This document shows positions 16,915-26,236 of a DNA stretch of 64,000 nt, piece by piece. The stretch's first letter is position 1. Every line of letters starts with the position of its first letter. The position numbers were made by a program, and so were the translations under genes. The stretch covers positions 4,340,001 to 4,404,000 of the forward strand of contig NZ_CP017157.1 in the NCBI RefSeq assembly GCF_001729485.1. The letters are read 5' to 3'. Below the pieces are notes generated by a model that saw only the letters and a program-made list of their open reading frames with translations, was not told the DNA's origin and did not search any database. The DNA comes from Streptomyces lydicus (GTDB taxonomy: Bacteria > Actinomycetota > Actinomycetes > Streptomycetales > Streptomycetaceae).

Positions 16915-18828
16915 GAGAGTCGTCTCCCGCCTGTCGTGGTGGCGTCGTCGCGATTGCTGTAACCGGATGCCTGGAGGGTGAAGAGCCGGGCGTACTCGCC
17001 GCCGGCGGTCGTCAGCGTTTTGTGTGTGCCGAGCTCGGTCACCCTGCCTTGGTGCAGCACGGCGATCGTGTCCGCGTCCCGGACCGTGCTCAGTCGGTGT
17101 GAGATCAGCAGGCTGGTGCGTCCTTGGCGGTGTCGGCGCAGGGAGGAGTGGATCTCGGCCTCGGCTTCGGCGTCCAGGCCCGAGGACGGTTCGTCGAGGA
17201 TCATCAGGTCGCGTCGGTCCCTGAGGAAGGCGCGGGCGAGCGCCAGTCGCTGCCATTGGCCTCCGGAGAGGACGACACCGGTCTGGGGGGGCGTTGTGGT
17301 CCGTTCCGGCGAAGAAGATCCGTGACAGCAGCGTGTCGTAGCCGTGGGGTAGGGCCGTCAGGCGGTCGTCGATTCCGGCGCGGGTCGCCGCCGCTGCCAG
17401 GCGGGCGTGGTCGCCCAGTGTGCGGATGTCGCCGAGGGCGATGTTCTCGGCGGCGGTCATGTCGTAGTTCATGTAGTCCTGGAAGACCGCGCCGATCCGG
17501 TCGCGCAGTTCGCCCGGGTCGCAGTCGCGCAGGTCGACGCCGTCCCACAGCACCGCTCCGCGCGTGGGGTCGTAGAAGCGGCAGAGGAGTTTGATCAGAG
17601 TGGACTTTCCTGCGCCGTTCAGGCCGACGAGGGCGAGAGAGGAGCCGCACGGAAGGAACAGGTCGATGCCGCGCAGCACCCAGGGGTGGTCGTCGGAGTA
17701 GCGGAACCATACGTCTTTGAACTCGATGCCGTGGCGCAGCGCGGGAAGCCGTCGGGGCGCGGCGGCGACCGGCAGGTCGGGTCCGGCCCCGACGACGGCC
17801 GTGTAGTGGTCGAAGAGCATCAGTGCCTGGTGGACGCGGGCGAGCCCGGTTGCCAGGGAGGCTAGGGAGCTTTGCACGCCGGTGGCGGCGGAGAGGAAGA
17901 CCGTGACGTCGCCGACGGAGAGCCGCCCGTCCCGGGCCGCGGCCACTGCCCACAGCAGGCCGCCGCCGGAGACCAGGGCGGCGAGCACGCCCAGGGCCGT
18001 TTGCACCCGGAGCTCTTTGCGGTCGACGGCGCTGCGCGCTTCGTTGACGGCCCGCCGGTCGGCGACCATGCGCCCCCGCAGGAAGGTGCCGGTGTTGAAC
18101 AGCCGTATCTCCTTGGCCGCCTCCATCCGGGAGAGCAGGGTGCTGTAGAAGAATTCGCGGCGTTCGAGCGGGCCCAGGTCCCAGGCGGTCTGCGCCCTGA
18201 GCCGGGACAGCCACAGTTCGGCGGCCGTCACCGGCAGTGCGGCCGCGGCCACCAGCAGGGTCATCAGTGGGCTGATGACGAGCAGCGAGCCGAGGAATCC
18301 GGTCACGGTCAGGAGGGAACCGGCGGCGGTGAGCACCGCGTCGAGGACCTGCCCCGGCGAGGTGCCGCCCGACTGCTGGGCCAGGCGGAGCCGGTCCAGG
18401 AACGCGGGGTCCTCCAGGCGGCGCAGGCCGACGAATCCGTCCACCGCCCGGTAGAGGCGGTCTTGTGCGGTGAGGGTGATCTCGCGGCTCAACTGCGCCC
18501 GCAGGTACTGGGAGAGTTCGGCGCAGAACACCACGGCGAGCCCGGCGACGGCGAGCCCGGCCGCGGGCCAGATGACGCGCTGAAGGCCGGCGGCGCCGGT
18601 CAGTGCGTCGACCGCGAGTTTGGTGAACCAAGCCGTCGCCACCGGCAGCGCGGCCGCGGTCAGGGTGAGGGCGGCGTACCCGACGAGCCGGAAGGGGGCT
18701 GCCGCCGCGACCAGGGCACACGCCGAGCGGGCCAGGATCAGCGGCGGTGCGGACGCGGCGCGTGCGCTCTGCGTGGGCGTGCGGTGTCCCCGGCGCTGCG
18801 CCGGGCTCGGCGGCCGTAGGGGTTTCAT
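16911..18828 (-). CDS. ABC transporter, fused permease-ATPase (peptide exporter), right-arm copy with one frameshift
   Basis: About 638 aa if one C is dropped from a 7-base run at 17285-17291; as written, the frame is lost there between NAP and QTGVVLSGGQ. The N-terminal half has about six membrane helices (residues 45-330). The ATPase half has Walker A GLNGAGKST, the Q-loop in AVFQDYMNYD, signature LSGGQWQR, Walker B LMILDEPSS and H-loop SHRLS. There is no C39 peptidase domain, consistent with a separate S26 peptidase next door. ATG 18828 overlaps the TlpA-like stop by 4 bp. MsbA/LanT-like half-transporters act as homodimers; cargo is inferred to be the six-Cys peptide. Both arms share the 7-C run, so it is either a systematic error or a real lesion. 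Confidence 0.8.
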
Positions 18829-19370
18829 GCGGCCGTCACAGCCGGGTGGTGCAGGTCGACCGCGTTGGAGGTGACCACCAGGCGGCCTTCGGCGTCCGGG
18901 GCGACCCGCAGCATCGTCGGGTAGGCGTGTACGGCGAAGGCTGTGCTCAGGGCGCCTCCCGGTTCCTCGATCACCACGCGGGCGACGGCGGTGAGGGGTG
19001 CGGCGAACTGCCTGGCCTCGGCCGGTTCTCCGATGACGGCAGCCAGGACCCGCCGCCGCCCGCCGGGCCGGGCGGCGGCGTGGGCGGTGAACCCGGGCAG
19101 CTTCTCTACACAGGGGGCGCAGCCCGGCGCGAAGAACGCCACCAAGGTGTCCTCGGTGAGTTCCGCCCGGATCAGGTGCTCGCCTGCCGAGGTCACCGTC
19201 TCGAAGTCCGCTACGGGCGTGCCCACTTCGATGTCGGCGGAGGGCGCTGCCCGGCGGTCGGCCGGGGTCGCGGCGCGTTCCCGCAGCCGTCTGATCACTC
19301 CGATGGTGAGGACGAGGTCGAGCACGCACAGCGCGCCGACGAGTACGACCGCGGCGGTCAGGAAGGGCAT
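18825..19370 (-). CDS. TlpA/MauD-like thioredoxin-fold protein, right-arm copy
   Basis: Identical to 8350-8895: an N-terminal anchor, CAPC active site (Cys84, Cys87) and 4-bp overlap with the downstream ABC gene. It lies 13 bases after the MauE-like gene. See the left copy for the role in disulfide exchange. Confidence 0.85.
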   Translation of the reverse strand: MPFLTAAVVLVGALCVLDLVLTIGVIRRLRERAATPADRRAAPSADIEVGTPVADFETVTSAGEHLIRAELTEDTLVAFFAPGCAPCVEKLPGFTAHAAARPGGRRRVLAAVIGEPAEARQFAAPLTAVARVVIEEPGGALSTAFAVHAYPTMLRVAPDAEGRLVVTSNAVDLHHPAVTAA

Positions 19371-19383
19371 GTCGTCTCCAGGT

Positions 19384-19938
19384 TCAGCGTCGTTGCGGTG
19401 CCACGGCGGGCCGGAAGAAGGCGATCAACTCGTCGAGGACGGCGATCAGGCCGCCGAGCACCACCCCGGCCACCGCCGCCAGGGCAGTACCCGCCGGGTG
19501 CGCGGGCGGCGGTGGTGCGGCGGAGATCACCGCACCGAGCAGCGCGAGCCCGGCGAGCAGGACGTTGCGCAGCAGGTGGTGGCCTCCGAGCGGTTTCGCC
19601 GTCCCTCCGAAGCAGCGGCACGGAGCCCGGGCCCCGCGGCGCAGCGCAAGGCCGACACCGGCGGTGAGCACCGCCAGCAGTGCCGCGGCCAGGCAGAAGC
19701 CCCATGCCGCCGCGGCCTGCCAGGGAAGCGCCAGCACGATCACCACCGCCCCCTCGCCGGCGATAACGGCCACGGCGGCGGGCCGTGCGTAGCGGGCGGG
19801 TAGGAGGCGCAGCCCGTGCAGCGAGGACACGAATGCCCTGAAGCCACCGTTGCGGGTCGTCTTGCCGCACAGGGCGAGCAGGACAACCGTGCCGATCAGG
19901 CACCGTAGACCGGTCGCCAGGTAGGCCGTCGTGGGCAT
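19384..19938 (-). CDS. MauE/DoxX-like redox membrane protein, right-arm copy
   Basis: Identical to 7782-8336: 184 aa, several membrane helices and a CRCFGG thiol motif. It lies between the six-Cys peptide and the TlpA-like gene. A 632-residue open frame running through it to 21282 is an artefact of GC bias. Confidence 0.75.
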   Translation of the reverse strand: MPTTAYLATGLRCLIGTVVLLALCGKTTRNGGFRAFVSSLHGLRLLPARYARPAAVAVIAGEGAVVIVLALPWQAAAAWGFCLAAALLAVLTAGVGLALRRGARAPCRCFGGTAKPLGGHHLLRNVLLAGLALLGAVISAAPPPPAHPAGTALAAVAGVVLGGLIAVLDELIAFFRPAVAPQRR

Positions 19939-20014
19939 CTGCCGTCCCTTTCCCTGGGTGGGCCCGGGGCGGGCGCTGCCGGCCCCGGGCGGTTTGTTGT
20001 GCGAGGCGGGCCCG

Positions 20015-20250
20015 TCAGCCCCAGTCGCCGGGGGTGCAGTTGTCGCAGTAGCCGAAGATCCAGTTGCCCGTGGACCCGTCGGGGCAGGCGAGCCGGTACT
20101 TCCACCAGGTGTGGCCCGTTGAGTTGCATCCGCTCGTGCCGCGGACGCACAGGTATTGGTAGTCGCACGCCGCGCTCGATGCGTGCGCCTCCACCTCGGG
20201 TGCCAGCCGTTGCAGGAGCCTGCTCCCCAGCGCTTCGATCCTTGCGAACA
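20015..20250 (-). CDS. six-cysteine secreted peptide precursor, right-arm copy
   Basis: Identical to 7470-7705: a 78-aa precursor with Cys29, 35, 42, 56, 69 and 72 and a possible cut near residue 27/28. In this arm the whole downstream cassette (MauE, TlpA, ABC, S26) is readable with a single frameshift. Confidence 0.75.
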
Positions 20251-20348
20251 TCGGCGTCTCCCAGTCGTGTTCGGTCCCGTGTGTTGGTGCCGTGGATGCC
20301 GACGAATCTGTCGTGGTGCCCGTGGCCGGGCAAGGCGCTTGGCCTGTC

Positions 20349-20445
20349 CCGGACACCGTCGGGGTGTCCGGCCTGGTCGGACGAGGTTCGGTCCTTGTCC
20401 GGGATCGGTCCGGGAGCCCGGACCGGGTCCCGGACAAGGACCGAA
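20349..20445. promoter_or_regulatory. operator-like dyads between peptide cassette and XRE regulator, right arm
   Basis: Mirror of 7275-7371: the 9-bp dyad at 20349-20371 and the nested dyad at 20387-20445 (18-bp outer and 9-bp inner arms). All arms are perfect here too. Confidence 0.65.
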
Positions 20446-20488
20446 AGGTGACGTTGTCCGGTGATGGGGTGCCGGGAAGGATGAGGGT

Positions 20489-21568
20489 GTGGAGAGCCAG
20501 GGTGAGCCAGCACCGCACGGAGCGCTGGAGGCCGCCGGGTTCGTGGCGCAGCTGCGGCTGTTGAAGGAGCGGTCGGGCCTGACGTACCGGCAGTTGGAGC
20601 GCCGTGCCGAGGCACGGGGGGACATCCTGCCGCGCAGCACACTGGCTGACGTGCTCGGCGGACGCACGCAGCCGCGTCCCGAACTGCTGGCCGCGTTTGT
20701 GCGGGCATGCGGGGAGGGGCCTCGGGTGGAGTTGTGGCTGCGAGCCTGGGACCGGGTCTGTGGCCGGGCGGGTGGGGCGGGGGCCGCCGAGGGCGTCGGC
20801 GAGGGCGAGGGCGTTGGCGAGGGCGTCGGCGAGGGCGTTGGCGTGGACGGTGGTGATCGGGAACGCGGAGTCGCGCGGACCGGCGGTGCGCCGGTCGCGG
20901 AGCGGGAAAGAGGGCCCGCCCGGCTCGTGGCCGACCCTCGTGGGCGGTCGGTGCTCGTCCTTGCGGCCTGCCTTCTCGCCCTGGTCGGCGCGGCGGCCGG
21001 GGTCGCAGCCGGGTGGCTGGGCGGGGACGGGCCGGCGGACCGGCGGGCCGGCAAGCCGACGGAGGCCCTCGGTGCCGACCGCGGGGGCGGCTCGGTCTCC
21101 CCTGGCGCCGCGCCGGAACCGCCCAGCGGCTGGGTACGTATCCGCCCGGCCACCGCTTCCGGCCTGTGTGTGACCGACGGGCGCGTGCGGGACGGGCGGT
21201 ACACCCCGCTGGTGGCCGTGCAGCGGCCGTGTGACCAGGTGGCGCCGCAGGGCACGGTGCTGGAGCCGCTGGGTGGGGACACCTACCGGATCCAGTGGCA
21301 CCACCCCGACTACGGCAAGGGCTGCCTGAAGGTCCTCACCGAGGGACCGGGCGCGGGGCTGCTGGAGCCGTGGGACGCGTGCGACCAGGGCAGCCGCTTC
21401 CATGTCGAACCCTCCGGGCCGCGCGGAGGGGGCAGGTACGTGCTCCGGGTGGACGGCCACGGATGCGTCGGTATCAAGGGCTCGGAGACCGCCGCCGGTG
21501 CGGAAGCGGTGATGGGGCGGTGTGTGGGCAAGGGCGGCCAGGTGTTCTTCATCGAACCTGCCTCCTGA
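20489..21568 (+). CDS. XRE-type regulator with membrane segment and lectin-like domain, right-arm copy
   Basis: Identical to 6152-7231 (359 aa; GTG start at 20489). Helix-turn-helix, repeat linker, one membrane helix and Cys-containing trefoil-like domain as described for the left copy. A hairpin overlapping its stop (21552-21579) probably terminates transcription. Confidence 0.75.
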   Translation: MESQGEPAPHGALEAAGFVAQLRLLKERSGLTYRQLERRAEARGDILPRSTLADVLGGRTQPRPELLAAFVRACGEGPRVELWLRAWDRVCGRAGGAGAAEGVGEGEGVGEGVGEGVGVDGGDRERGVARTGGAPVAERERGPARLVADPRGRSVLVLAACLLALVGAAAGVAAGWLGGDGPADRRAGKPTEALGADRGGGSVSPGAAPEPPSGWVRIRPATASGLCVTDGRVRDGRYTPLVAVQRPCDQVAPQGTVLEPLGGDTYRIQWHHPDYGKGCLKVLTEGPGAGLLEPWDACDQGSRFHVEPSGPRGGGRYVLRVDGHGCVGIKGSETAAGAEAVMGRCVGKGGQVFFIEPAS

Positions 21569-22207
21569 GACAGGTTCGACCCGGGGGCGGGGGGCAGGGC
21601 TCGGCCACGGAGGCTACGGCCGGCTGCGGCGCGGTCCCGGCTGCTGCGGCCGGTGAGCCTGCTGGTCGTCCTGGCGCACCGGGTGCGGCCTGTCGGCATC
21701 GTCCTGTTCGCGTAGCGATCCGCGCGGGCGCGGGAGTCGTCGGCGGCCTTGGTGAACACGTCCTGGAGGAGGCGCAGCCGCTCGGTCGTGAGATCCAGGG
21801 CCTCCACGTCCGCACGGGATTCTCTCAAGGCCCACAGCGCCGTCAGGTCGACCGCTTCCCGAGGGTCCGCTTCCGTCTGGTTGCCGTGTCGGATGCGGCT
21901 GCCGGGGGCGCGAGCAGCTGCCCGGGCATCGCGGCCTGCTGGTGCGCGACGACGTCGTATGCCTGGCCCGCGCGGCGCCGGTGGTGCGCAGCTTCTCCCG
22001 GACCGCCGCGCCGGCGAGAACGGCCCGCTCGTACTGCAACGGGATGCGAGGTATCTCCCACTCCCCGGTTGATCAGTGGCGCCTCCCGCCAGGCGGGATC
22101 AGGGCCTTGAACTCTCTTCCCGAACGCCCGCCGGCGGGAGAGGGCCCGGCCGGTGCGCGGCCGTGGGCAGGGGGCGTGCCGGCTGTCCACGGCCGCGCTG
22201 GACGGCT
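21569..22207. other. region between XRE regulator and secreted-protein gene, right arm
   Basis: Contains the possible decayed gene at 21610-22048 (mirror of 5672-6110, minus strand) and the hairpin at 22155-22198. Nothing else seen. Confidence 0.4.
21610..22048 (-). pseudogene. possible decayed hypothetical gene, right arm
   Basis: Mirror of 5672-6110 with the same two frame breaks, so they pre-date or are common to both arms. Confidence 0.3.
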
Positions 22208-22630
22208 TCAGCGGACGTGCACCGTCACCACGTCAGAGGTGTGCAGGCGCACGGGCTTGTGGTCGTGCCGGCTGGTCAGGCCGTAGAGCACCGCACGGAA
22301 TTTCAGGTTGCCGCGGCGCGCGGAGGTGCCGTGTGCGGTGACCTTTGCGTCGCCGGCGACCGCGGGGCTGCAGTTCTCCTGGTGCCACCCTTGGCCGAAG
22401 CCGTTTTCCTCCAGGCACAGCTGGTGCAGGAAGCCGGCGCTGTCATCGTCGCCGTGTGCCTTGATCGTGATGGTCTTGCCGACATGCACGGTGCGCGGGG
22501 CGGTGATGTCCATCGTGCCTTTGGCGAACGCCGGTGCGGCGGCCAGGGTCACTGAGGCCAGCCCCAGCGCACCGATCACCATCGCACGGCCGCCCCGCGT
22601 CATCGCCCCGATCTTCTTCGTCCTGGTCAT
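22208..22630 (-). CDS. small secreted protein, right-arm copy
   Basis: Same 140-aa signal-peptide-bearing, Ig-like protein as 5090-5512. The open frame runs upstream to 23149 only because one extra C near 22816 differs from the left arm; the ATG at 22630 with its GGGGAAG site is the real start. Confidence 0.75.
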   Translation of the reverse strand: MTRTKKIGAMTRGGRAMVIGALGLASVTLAAAPAFAKGTMDITAPRTVHVGKTITIKAHGDDDSAGFLHQLCLEENGFGQGWHQENCSPAVAGDAKVTAHGTSARRGNLKFRAVLYGLTSRHDHKPVRLHTSDVVTVHVR

Positions 22631-23522
22631 GAGCTTCCCCCTGCAGGCCCCCTCTGGTGAGGCCCGCCTGGTTGTGAAGGCGCCCGGTGCGCCTTGCTGA
22701 CTGTCCAGATGGGCCGGGCGCCCCGCCCGTTGCCCCTCACCCGATGCCGTTACGAATTCACGACATGACCTGCCAATCGGGGCCTGTTCCCAACAATGGC
22801 TACCAAAGGGCTTCTTGGGGGCTGTGGTCCGCTGGTGTGAGCTGCTGCCGCTGATCAGGCGGGGGAAGGCGTTGCTCGCGTCGCCGGGGGCGGGTACTGC
22901 CCTCCGTCCGCGCCCGGCGTGGTTGTGGGTGTGTTGGTGTGGGGGCTTCGGTCCCGACAGCGGTTTGTACGTCGGCGGGGTGTGGAAGTCGTCGTGGTCG
23001 CGTGCGGTGGAGGTGTTCGGGCGGTTCTGTTCCTGGCGCAGATGACGCGCAGGTTCCTGCCCGCGCACATGCGAACGTCGCTGGTGAAGGGCTTGTTCGC
23101 CGCCTGGAGCCGTGGGTGTGAAGAGACCGGCGTGGCCCGGGCCGGTCATTCGGGTCGGGGCCGCGCGGTGTGAGTAGGGGCTTGGAGGCTCCTCGACGGT
23201 GAGGCTGGGTCAGGCAAAGGGTGAGGGGGCAGGGCCTGGTTGATCGCGTGAGTCGTTGCGTGCGGGTTTTGAGGGACTGCTCGTGTGGGCCGCTCGGGGC
23301 CGCTTGTGTGTCCGCCCGGGACTGTCGAGACGGTCGTCGTCAGTTGTCGGTGTCGTTGGCGGGGGTGGTGTTGGCGGGGTGGTGTGCCAGTTGGTGACGA
23401 TGGGCTTGTCGACCGTGACGGAGCCGGTGGACACGCGCGCCTGGTTCGGGGCGGACGTGCCGTTGGCCGCGATGAGGAACGTGAACTCGATGCCGCCGTC
23501 GTTGGTGTTGGCGGTCTGGGGT

Positions 23523-23567
23523 CGGGGTTGGGGTTGGGGTTGGGGTTGGGGTTGGGGTTGGGGTTGG
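23523..23567. repeat. tandem repeat TTGGGG x 7, right arm
   Basis: Reverse complement of the CCCCAA tract at 4154-4197 with the same seven units. Confidence 0.9.
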
Positions 23568-23721
23568 TGCCGGCGTAGAGGGTCGTGGAACCACTGACTT
23601 GATCGCCGGGCCGACCGCCTGCTCTGCGCTGGTCACCTCGATGCCCTTCGAGTCGAAGGAGACTGAGGGCAACGCGCCGGGAATCATGCGGGTGATGCCG
23701 GGCGCGGCTGGCCGGCGTAGC

Positions 23722-23776
23722 CGGGCAGGCGGGCAGGCGGGCAGGCGGGCAGGCGGGCAGGCGGGCAGGCGGGCAG
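23722..23776. repeat. tandem repeat GGCGGGCA x ~7, right arm
   Basis: Mirror of 3946-3999, same length. Confidence 0.9.
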
Positions 23777-24150
23777 CAGGAGGTAGCCGCGGGCCGCTCT
23801 CGGGGCACGCGGGGAATGTCAGGTCGTCGCCCCCGCATGCCTGCCCGTAGCCCTTGGCGCCGGAGGGGGCCGGCCCGGTGCCCGAGGAGGGCGAACGGTG
23901 CTTGGCCGACGCGCCCGTTCGGGGATGAACCGGCTGTCTTGCCGCTGTCCGAGCCGCGCTGGGGCGCACCGCTGGATGCCTGGTTGGTGGCCTTGGCGGA
24001 CGCCGCGGACTGCCCGCGTCGCGGGCGGTTGGGCGGGTGTTCGGAAAGGGGTTCGATGCCGTTGGAAGATCACGTAATGTGTGAACCGACCGAAAACGAA
24101 CAAGCGTCGCAGTCGTTGCAACCGTGACTGCGCGGGGGGAAGGAAAACTC

Positions 24151-24576
24151 ATGAAGGCATCTCGCATCCGGCGCGGTGTCGCCGGTGGCGTCGCCGTCGT
24201 CGCTCTGGCCGGGGCCGGTGTCCTGGCGAGTGCGCCGATGGCCGCGGCCAAGGCCAATTTGATCGCGGTCAACAAGGTCGCGCTGGACGGGGCGGGCCTG
24301 CGGGTGAACGTCACGTACTCCTGCGACCCGGGCATGAACCACCAGCTGGTCGCCAACGCCGAGGAGATCACCTCCGCCAAGCTCAAGGGGTACGGCGCGG
24401 GCACCATCAAGGTCGACAAGCTCGTCTGCGACTACGCCGACCACACCGCACAGGTCCGGCTCAAGCCGGCCGCCACCTTGGGCTTCGAAAAAGGCGACAA
24501 GGTGAAGGTCACCGTCTTCTACTTCGACGACGACGGCTTCCGCTACGCCGACACGACGGCCACCGCCACCGTCTGA
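24151..24576 (+). CDS. small secreted protein, right-arm copy
   Basis: Identical 141-aa product to 3145-3570, starting at ATG 24151 after GGAAGGAAAA. The hairpin at 24597-24655 follows. Confidence 0.75.
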   Translation: MKASRIRRGVAGGVAVVALAGAGVLASAPMAAAKANLIAVNKVALDGAGLRVNVTYSCDPGMNHQLVANAEEITSAKLKGYGAGTIKVDKLVCDYADHTAQVRLKPAATLGFEKGDKVKVTVFYFDDDGFRYADTTATATV

Positions 24577-24596
24577 GCGCGGCGCCGCCTGCCGCC

Positions 24597-24655
24597 AGGC
24601 CCTCGACCCGGCCACGTCCCGCAACTCGGGGCGCCACGGCCGGAGTCGAGGGCCT
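24597..24655. terminator. bidirectional hairpin, right arm
   Basis: Mirror of 3066-3124: AGGCCCTCGAC at 24597-24607 and its complement at 24645-24655, between the convergent secreted-protein and DJ-1 genes. The rest of 24577-24940 holds no gene. Confidence 0.6.
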
Positions 24656-24940
24656 TTGGCGTGTCCGCGGTGGCGTCCGGGCTGGCGTCCGGTGTGGTGG
24701 CGGGGCAGTCGCATCCCCTGGAGGGTGCTGTGCGGGCGGCGGTGTACTCCTTGCGCAGCAGGAGGAGGCCGTGCCCTGTCGCGGTGCGGCGGTCTGAGGT
24801 TCAGCACCACCCCGCCGGCCGCGCCAGCCGCGCTGGCCGTGTCGGCGGCCGTGCCAGCGGCGGGCGGCCGCGTCGATGGCGCCCGGGCGGCGCCGGTGCC
24901 GGTGCCTGCGATGGTCCGGACGCCGCCATGTGAGGGCGCT

Positions 24941-25484
24941 TCAGGTGCTTCGCCAGACGACACCGCGCTGCTCGAACTCCATGACCGACGCGACGCTGCT
25001 GGCCAGGGACGCTCCGCACTCACGGGTGATCAGCCACAGCGCCAGATCAATTCCGCTGGTGACACCACCCGCGGTCACCAGATTCCCGTCATCAACGACA
25101 CGCGCGTCAACCACCGTGCCTCCCTGCGCCGCCAGCTCAGCCTTGGCGAGGTGGTGAGTCGTGCACGGGCGGCCCCTGGTCAAGCCTGCCGCAGACAGCA
25201 CCATCACTCCTGTACAGACGCCCGCGACGGTGACCCCGGCCTCCTGGGCCCGAACGAGGCTTTGTAAGACCTCTGAATCGTGGATCAGCTGATCACCGCC
25301 GCCCGGCACGATCAGAACATCGGAATCGGCGGGCTCCCATACAGCCGGCACCATGACCTCGGTGCCGAAGAAGCACGTCACCTTGCCAGGAGCCGAGGGC
25401 CGCACCAGTGCCGTCTGCACCGGGCCGCCCACACGCTCAGCGTGACCGAGAACGTCACGCGGCCCGACGAAATCCTGCTCCTCC
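24941..25484 (-). pseudogene. DJ-1/PfpI gene, right-arm copy lacking its first 12 codons
   Basis: From the palindrome edge (25484) inward it matches codons 13-193 of the left copy, including GVCTGVMVL. Upstream, the frame continues by chance to 25540 through transposase-remnant sequence (GAGIWRAAGSCRIARWEREE), making a chimeric N-terminus with no conserved Glu-bearing YDGVEE strand. Probably inactive and without its own promoter. Confidence 0.8.
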
Positions 25485-25934
25485 CGCTCCCACCGCGCGA
25501 TCCGGCAAGATCCTGCCGCCCTCCAGATCCCGGCGCCCACCCATGCAACGACGCCAGCGAGGCACCTCTCCCCCAGCCTCCTTCAAACTCCGGTGCAGCA
25601 CCGAAACGTTCTCGCCGGCCTGCGCAAGGACCTCCCACGCCTGATCGGGCAACTCCAGCCGTGGCCGCGGGCTTGGTTCCACACGGCCCTCCGCCCGCGC
25701 CGCCTCCAGCCAGCGCCACACCATCCGCACACTCACCCCGCCGACCTGCGCGCCCACACGCACATGCGCCGTCGTCAACGGCCCGGTCGCATCCAGCTCC
25801 AACAGCCGCGCCACCAGCACCGGCCTGGACACCCTCAACCCCGCCGTCACCTCACCCCACGCACCCGCCACCCCCGCCCCACACCCTTCCTCCGGCGGAC
25901 ACCGACACCGACTGCCGTGCCGACGCGCAGCCAC
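25485..25934 (-). pseudogene. TnsB/Mu-type transposase remnant (helix-turn-helix part) at the palindrome edge
   Basis: Residues such as SRPVLVARLLELDATGPLTT, VRMVWRWLEAARAEGRVE and AGENVSVLHRSLKEAGGEVP match the N-terminal DNA-binding region of the actinobacterial Mu/TniA-like transposases that are partnered with a TnsA-like nuclease. After GGEVP the frame shifts (SLASLH is in the next frame) and the gene stops at the inverted repeat, so the DDE catalytic core is absent. Its 5' side (25935-26161) has an open frame of unclear identity. A TnsA-like gene and the start of another such transposase lie at 34266-35157. Confidence 0.55.
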
Positions 25935-26236
25935 CGAAGGATCAAAAGTGCCGTTCCCGCGACAGCGGAGCGGAGTGGGCTGTACCGCCCCATGACAGCC
26001 GCACCCGCCTCAGAATCCACCCCCATGGCAGTGACCTCGCTCTTCCTCAACACCCGACCAGCGAAGACCTCCCAATCCGACATGTCATCACTGACACTCA
26101 CCCACTCACACCAAACCGGGACATCGCAGCTGCGCCCCACGTTGATGGTTGTGAGAGACAAGCCGGTCTGAGTGTGTCTTGCTGACTGAGTGGATATGCC
26201 TTTGGTCTGAGTTGGAAGTGGATTCGAGGGGGATAT
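25935..26236. other. region upstream of the Wadjet-like operon
   Basis: A 104-codon minus-strand frame (25847-26161, TTG start) has no recognised family and may be the transposase N-terminus. The last 70 bases before 26237 are relatively AT-rich and presumably hold the operon promoter; no clear -10/-35 pair can be assigned. Confidence 0.3.

Larger units (their letters stand above)
23340..23841 (-). pseudogene. decayed secreted/surface protein with Pro-Asn repeat, right arm
   Basis: Mirror of 3880-4381, with identical repeat copy numbers and frame breaks. Confidence 0.4.
22631..24150. other. 1.5-kb repeat-bearing region, right arm
   Basis: Mirror of 3571-5089: decayed surface-protein remnant (23340-23841, minus strand), TTGGGG x 7 at 23523-23567 and the 8-bp repeat at 23722-23776. 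No intact gene. Confidence 0.5.
13856..25484. repeat. right arm of the 23.2-kb palindrome
   Basis: Reverse complement of 2237-13854. Reading frames are nearly all intact here, so this arm is the better template for the shared genes. The outer end at 25484 falls between the truncated DJ-1/PfpI gene and a truncated transposase remnant. Confidence 0.95.

Noticed and set aside
16399..19329. A 976-codon minus-strand frame
   Set aside because: It fuses an antisense-frame shadow of the TlpA gene, the ABC transporter up to its 7-C frameshift, and the S26 gene in one accidental frame. The real starts (18828, 16914) have overlaps and family boundaries.
19384..21282. A 632-codon frame covering the MauE-like gene, the peptide gene region and the regulator region
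   Set aside because: Only its last 184 codons (from 19938) match a family; the rest is Pro/Ser/Arg-rich antisense of the XRE gene.
23523..23567. TTGGGG repeats as telomere-like sequence
   Set aside because: Only seven copies, inside a coding remnant as Asn-Pro codons, and bacterial linear replicons use hairpin/palindromic ends, not such repeats.
25847..26161. A 104-codon minus-strand ORF upstream of the SMC operon
   Set aside because: TTG start, no ribosome site, no recognisable family and overlap with the transposase remnant; kept only as a note.
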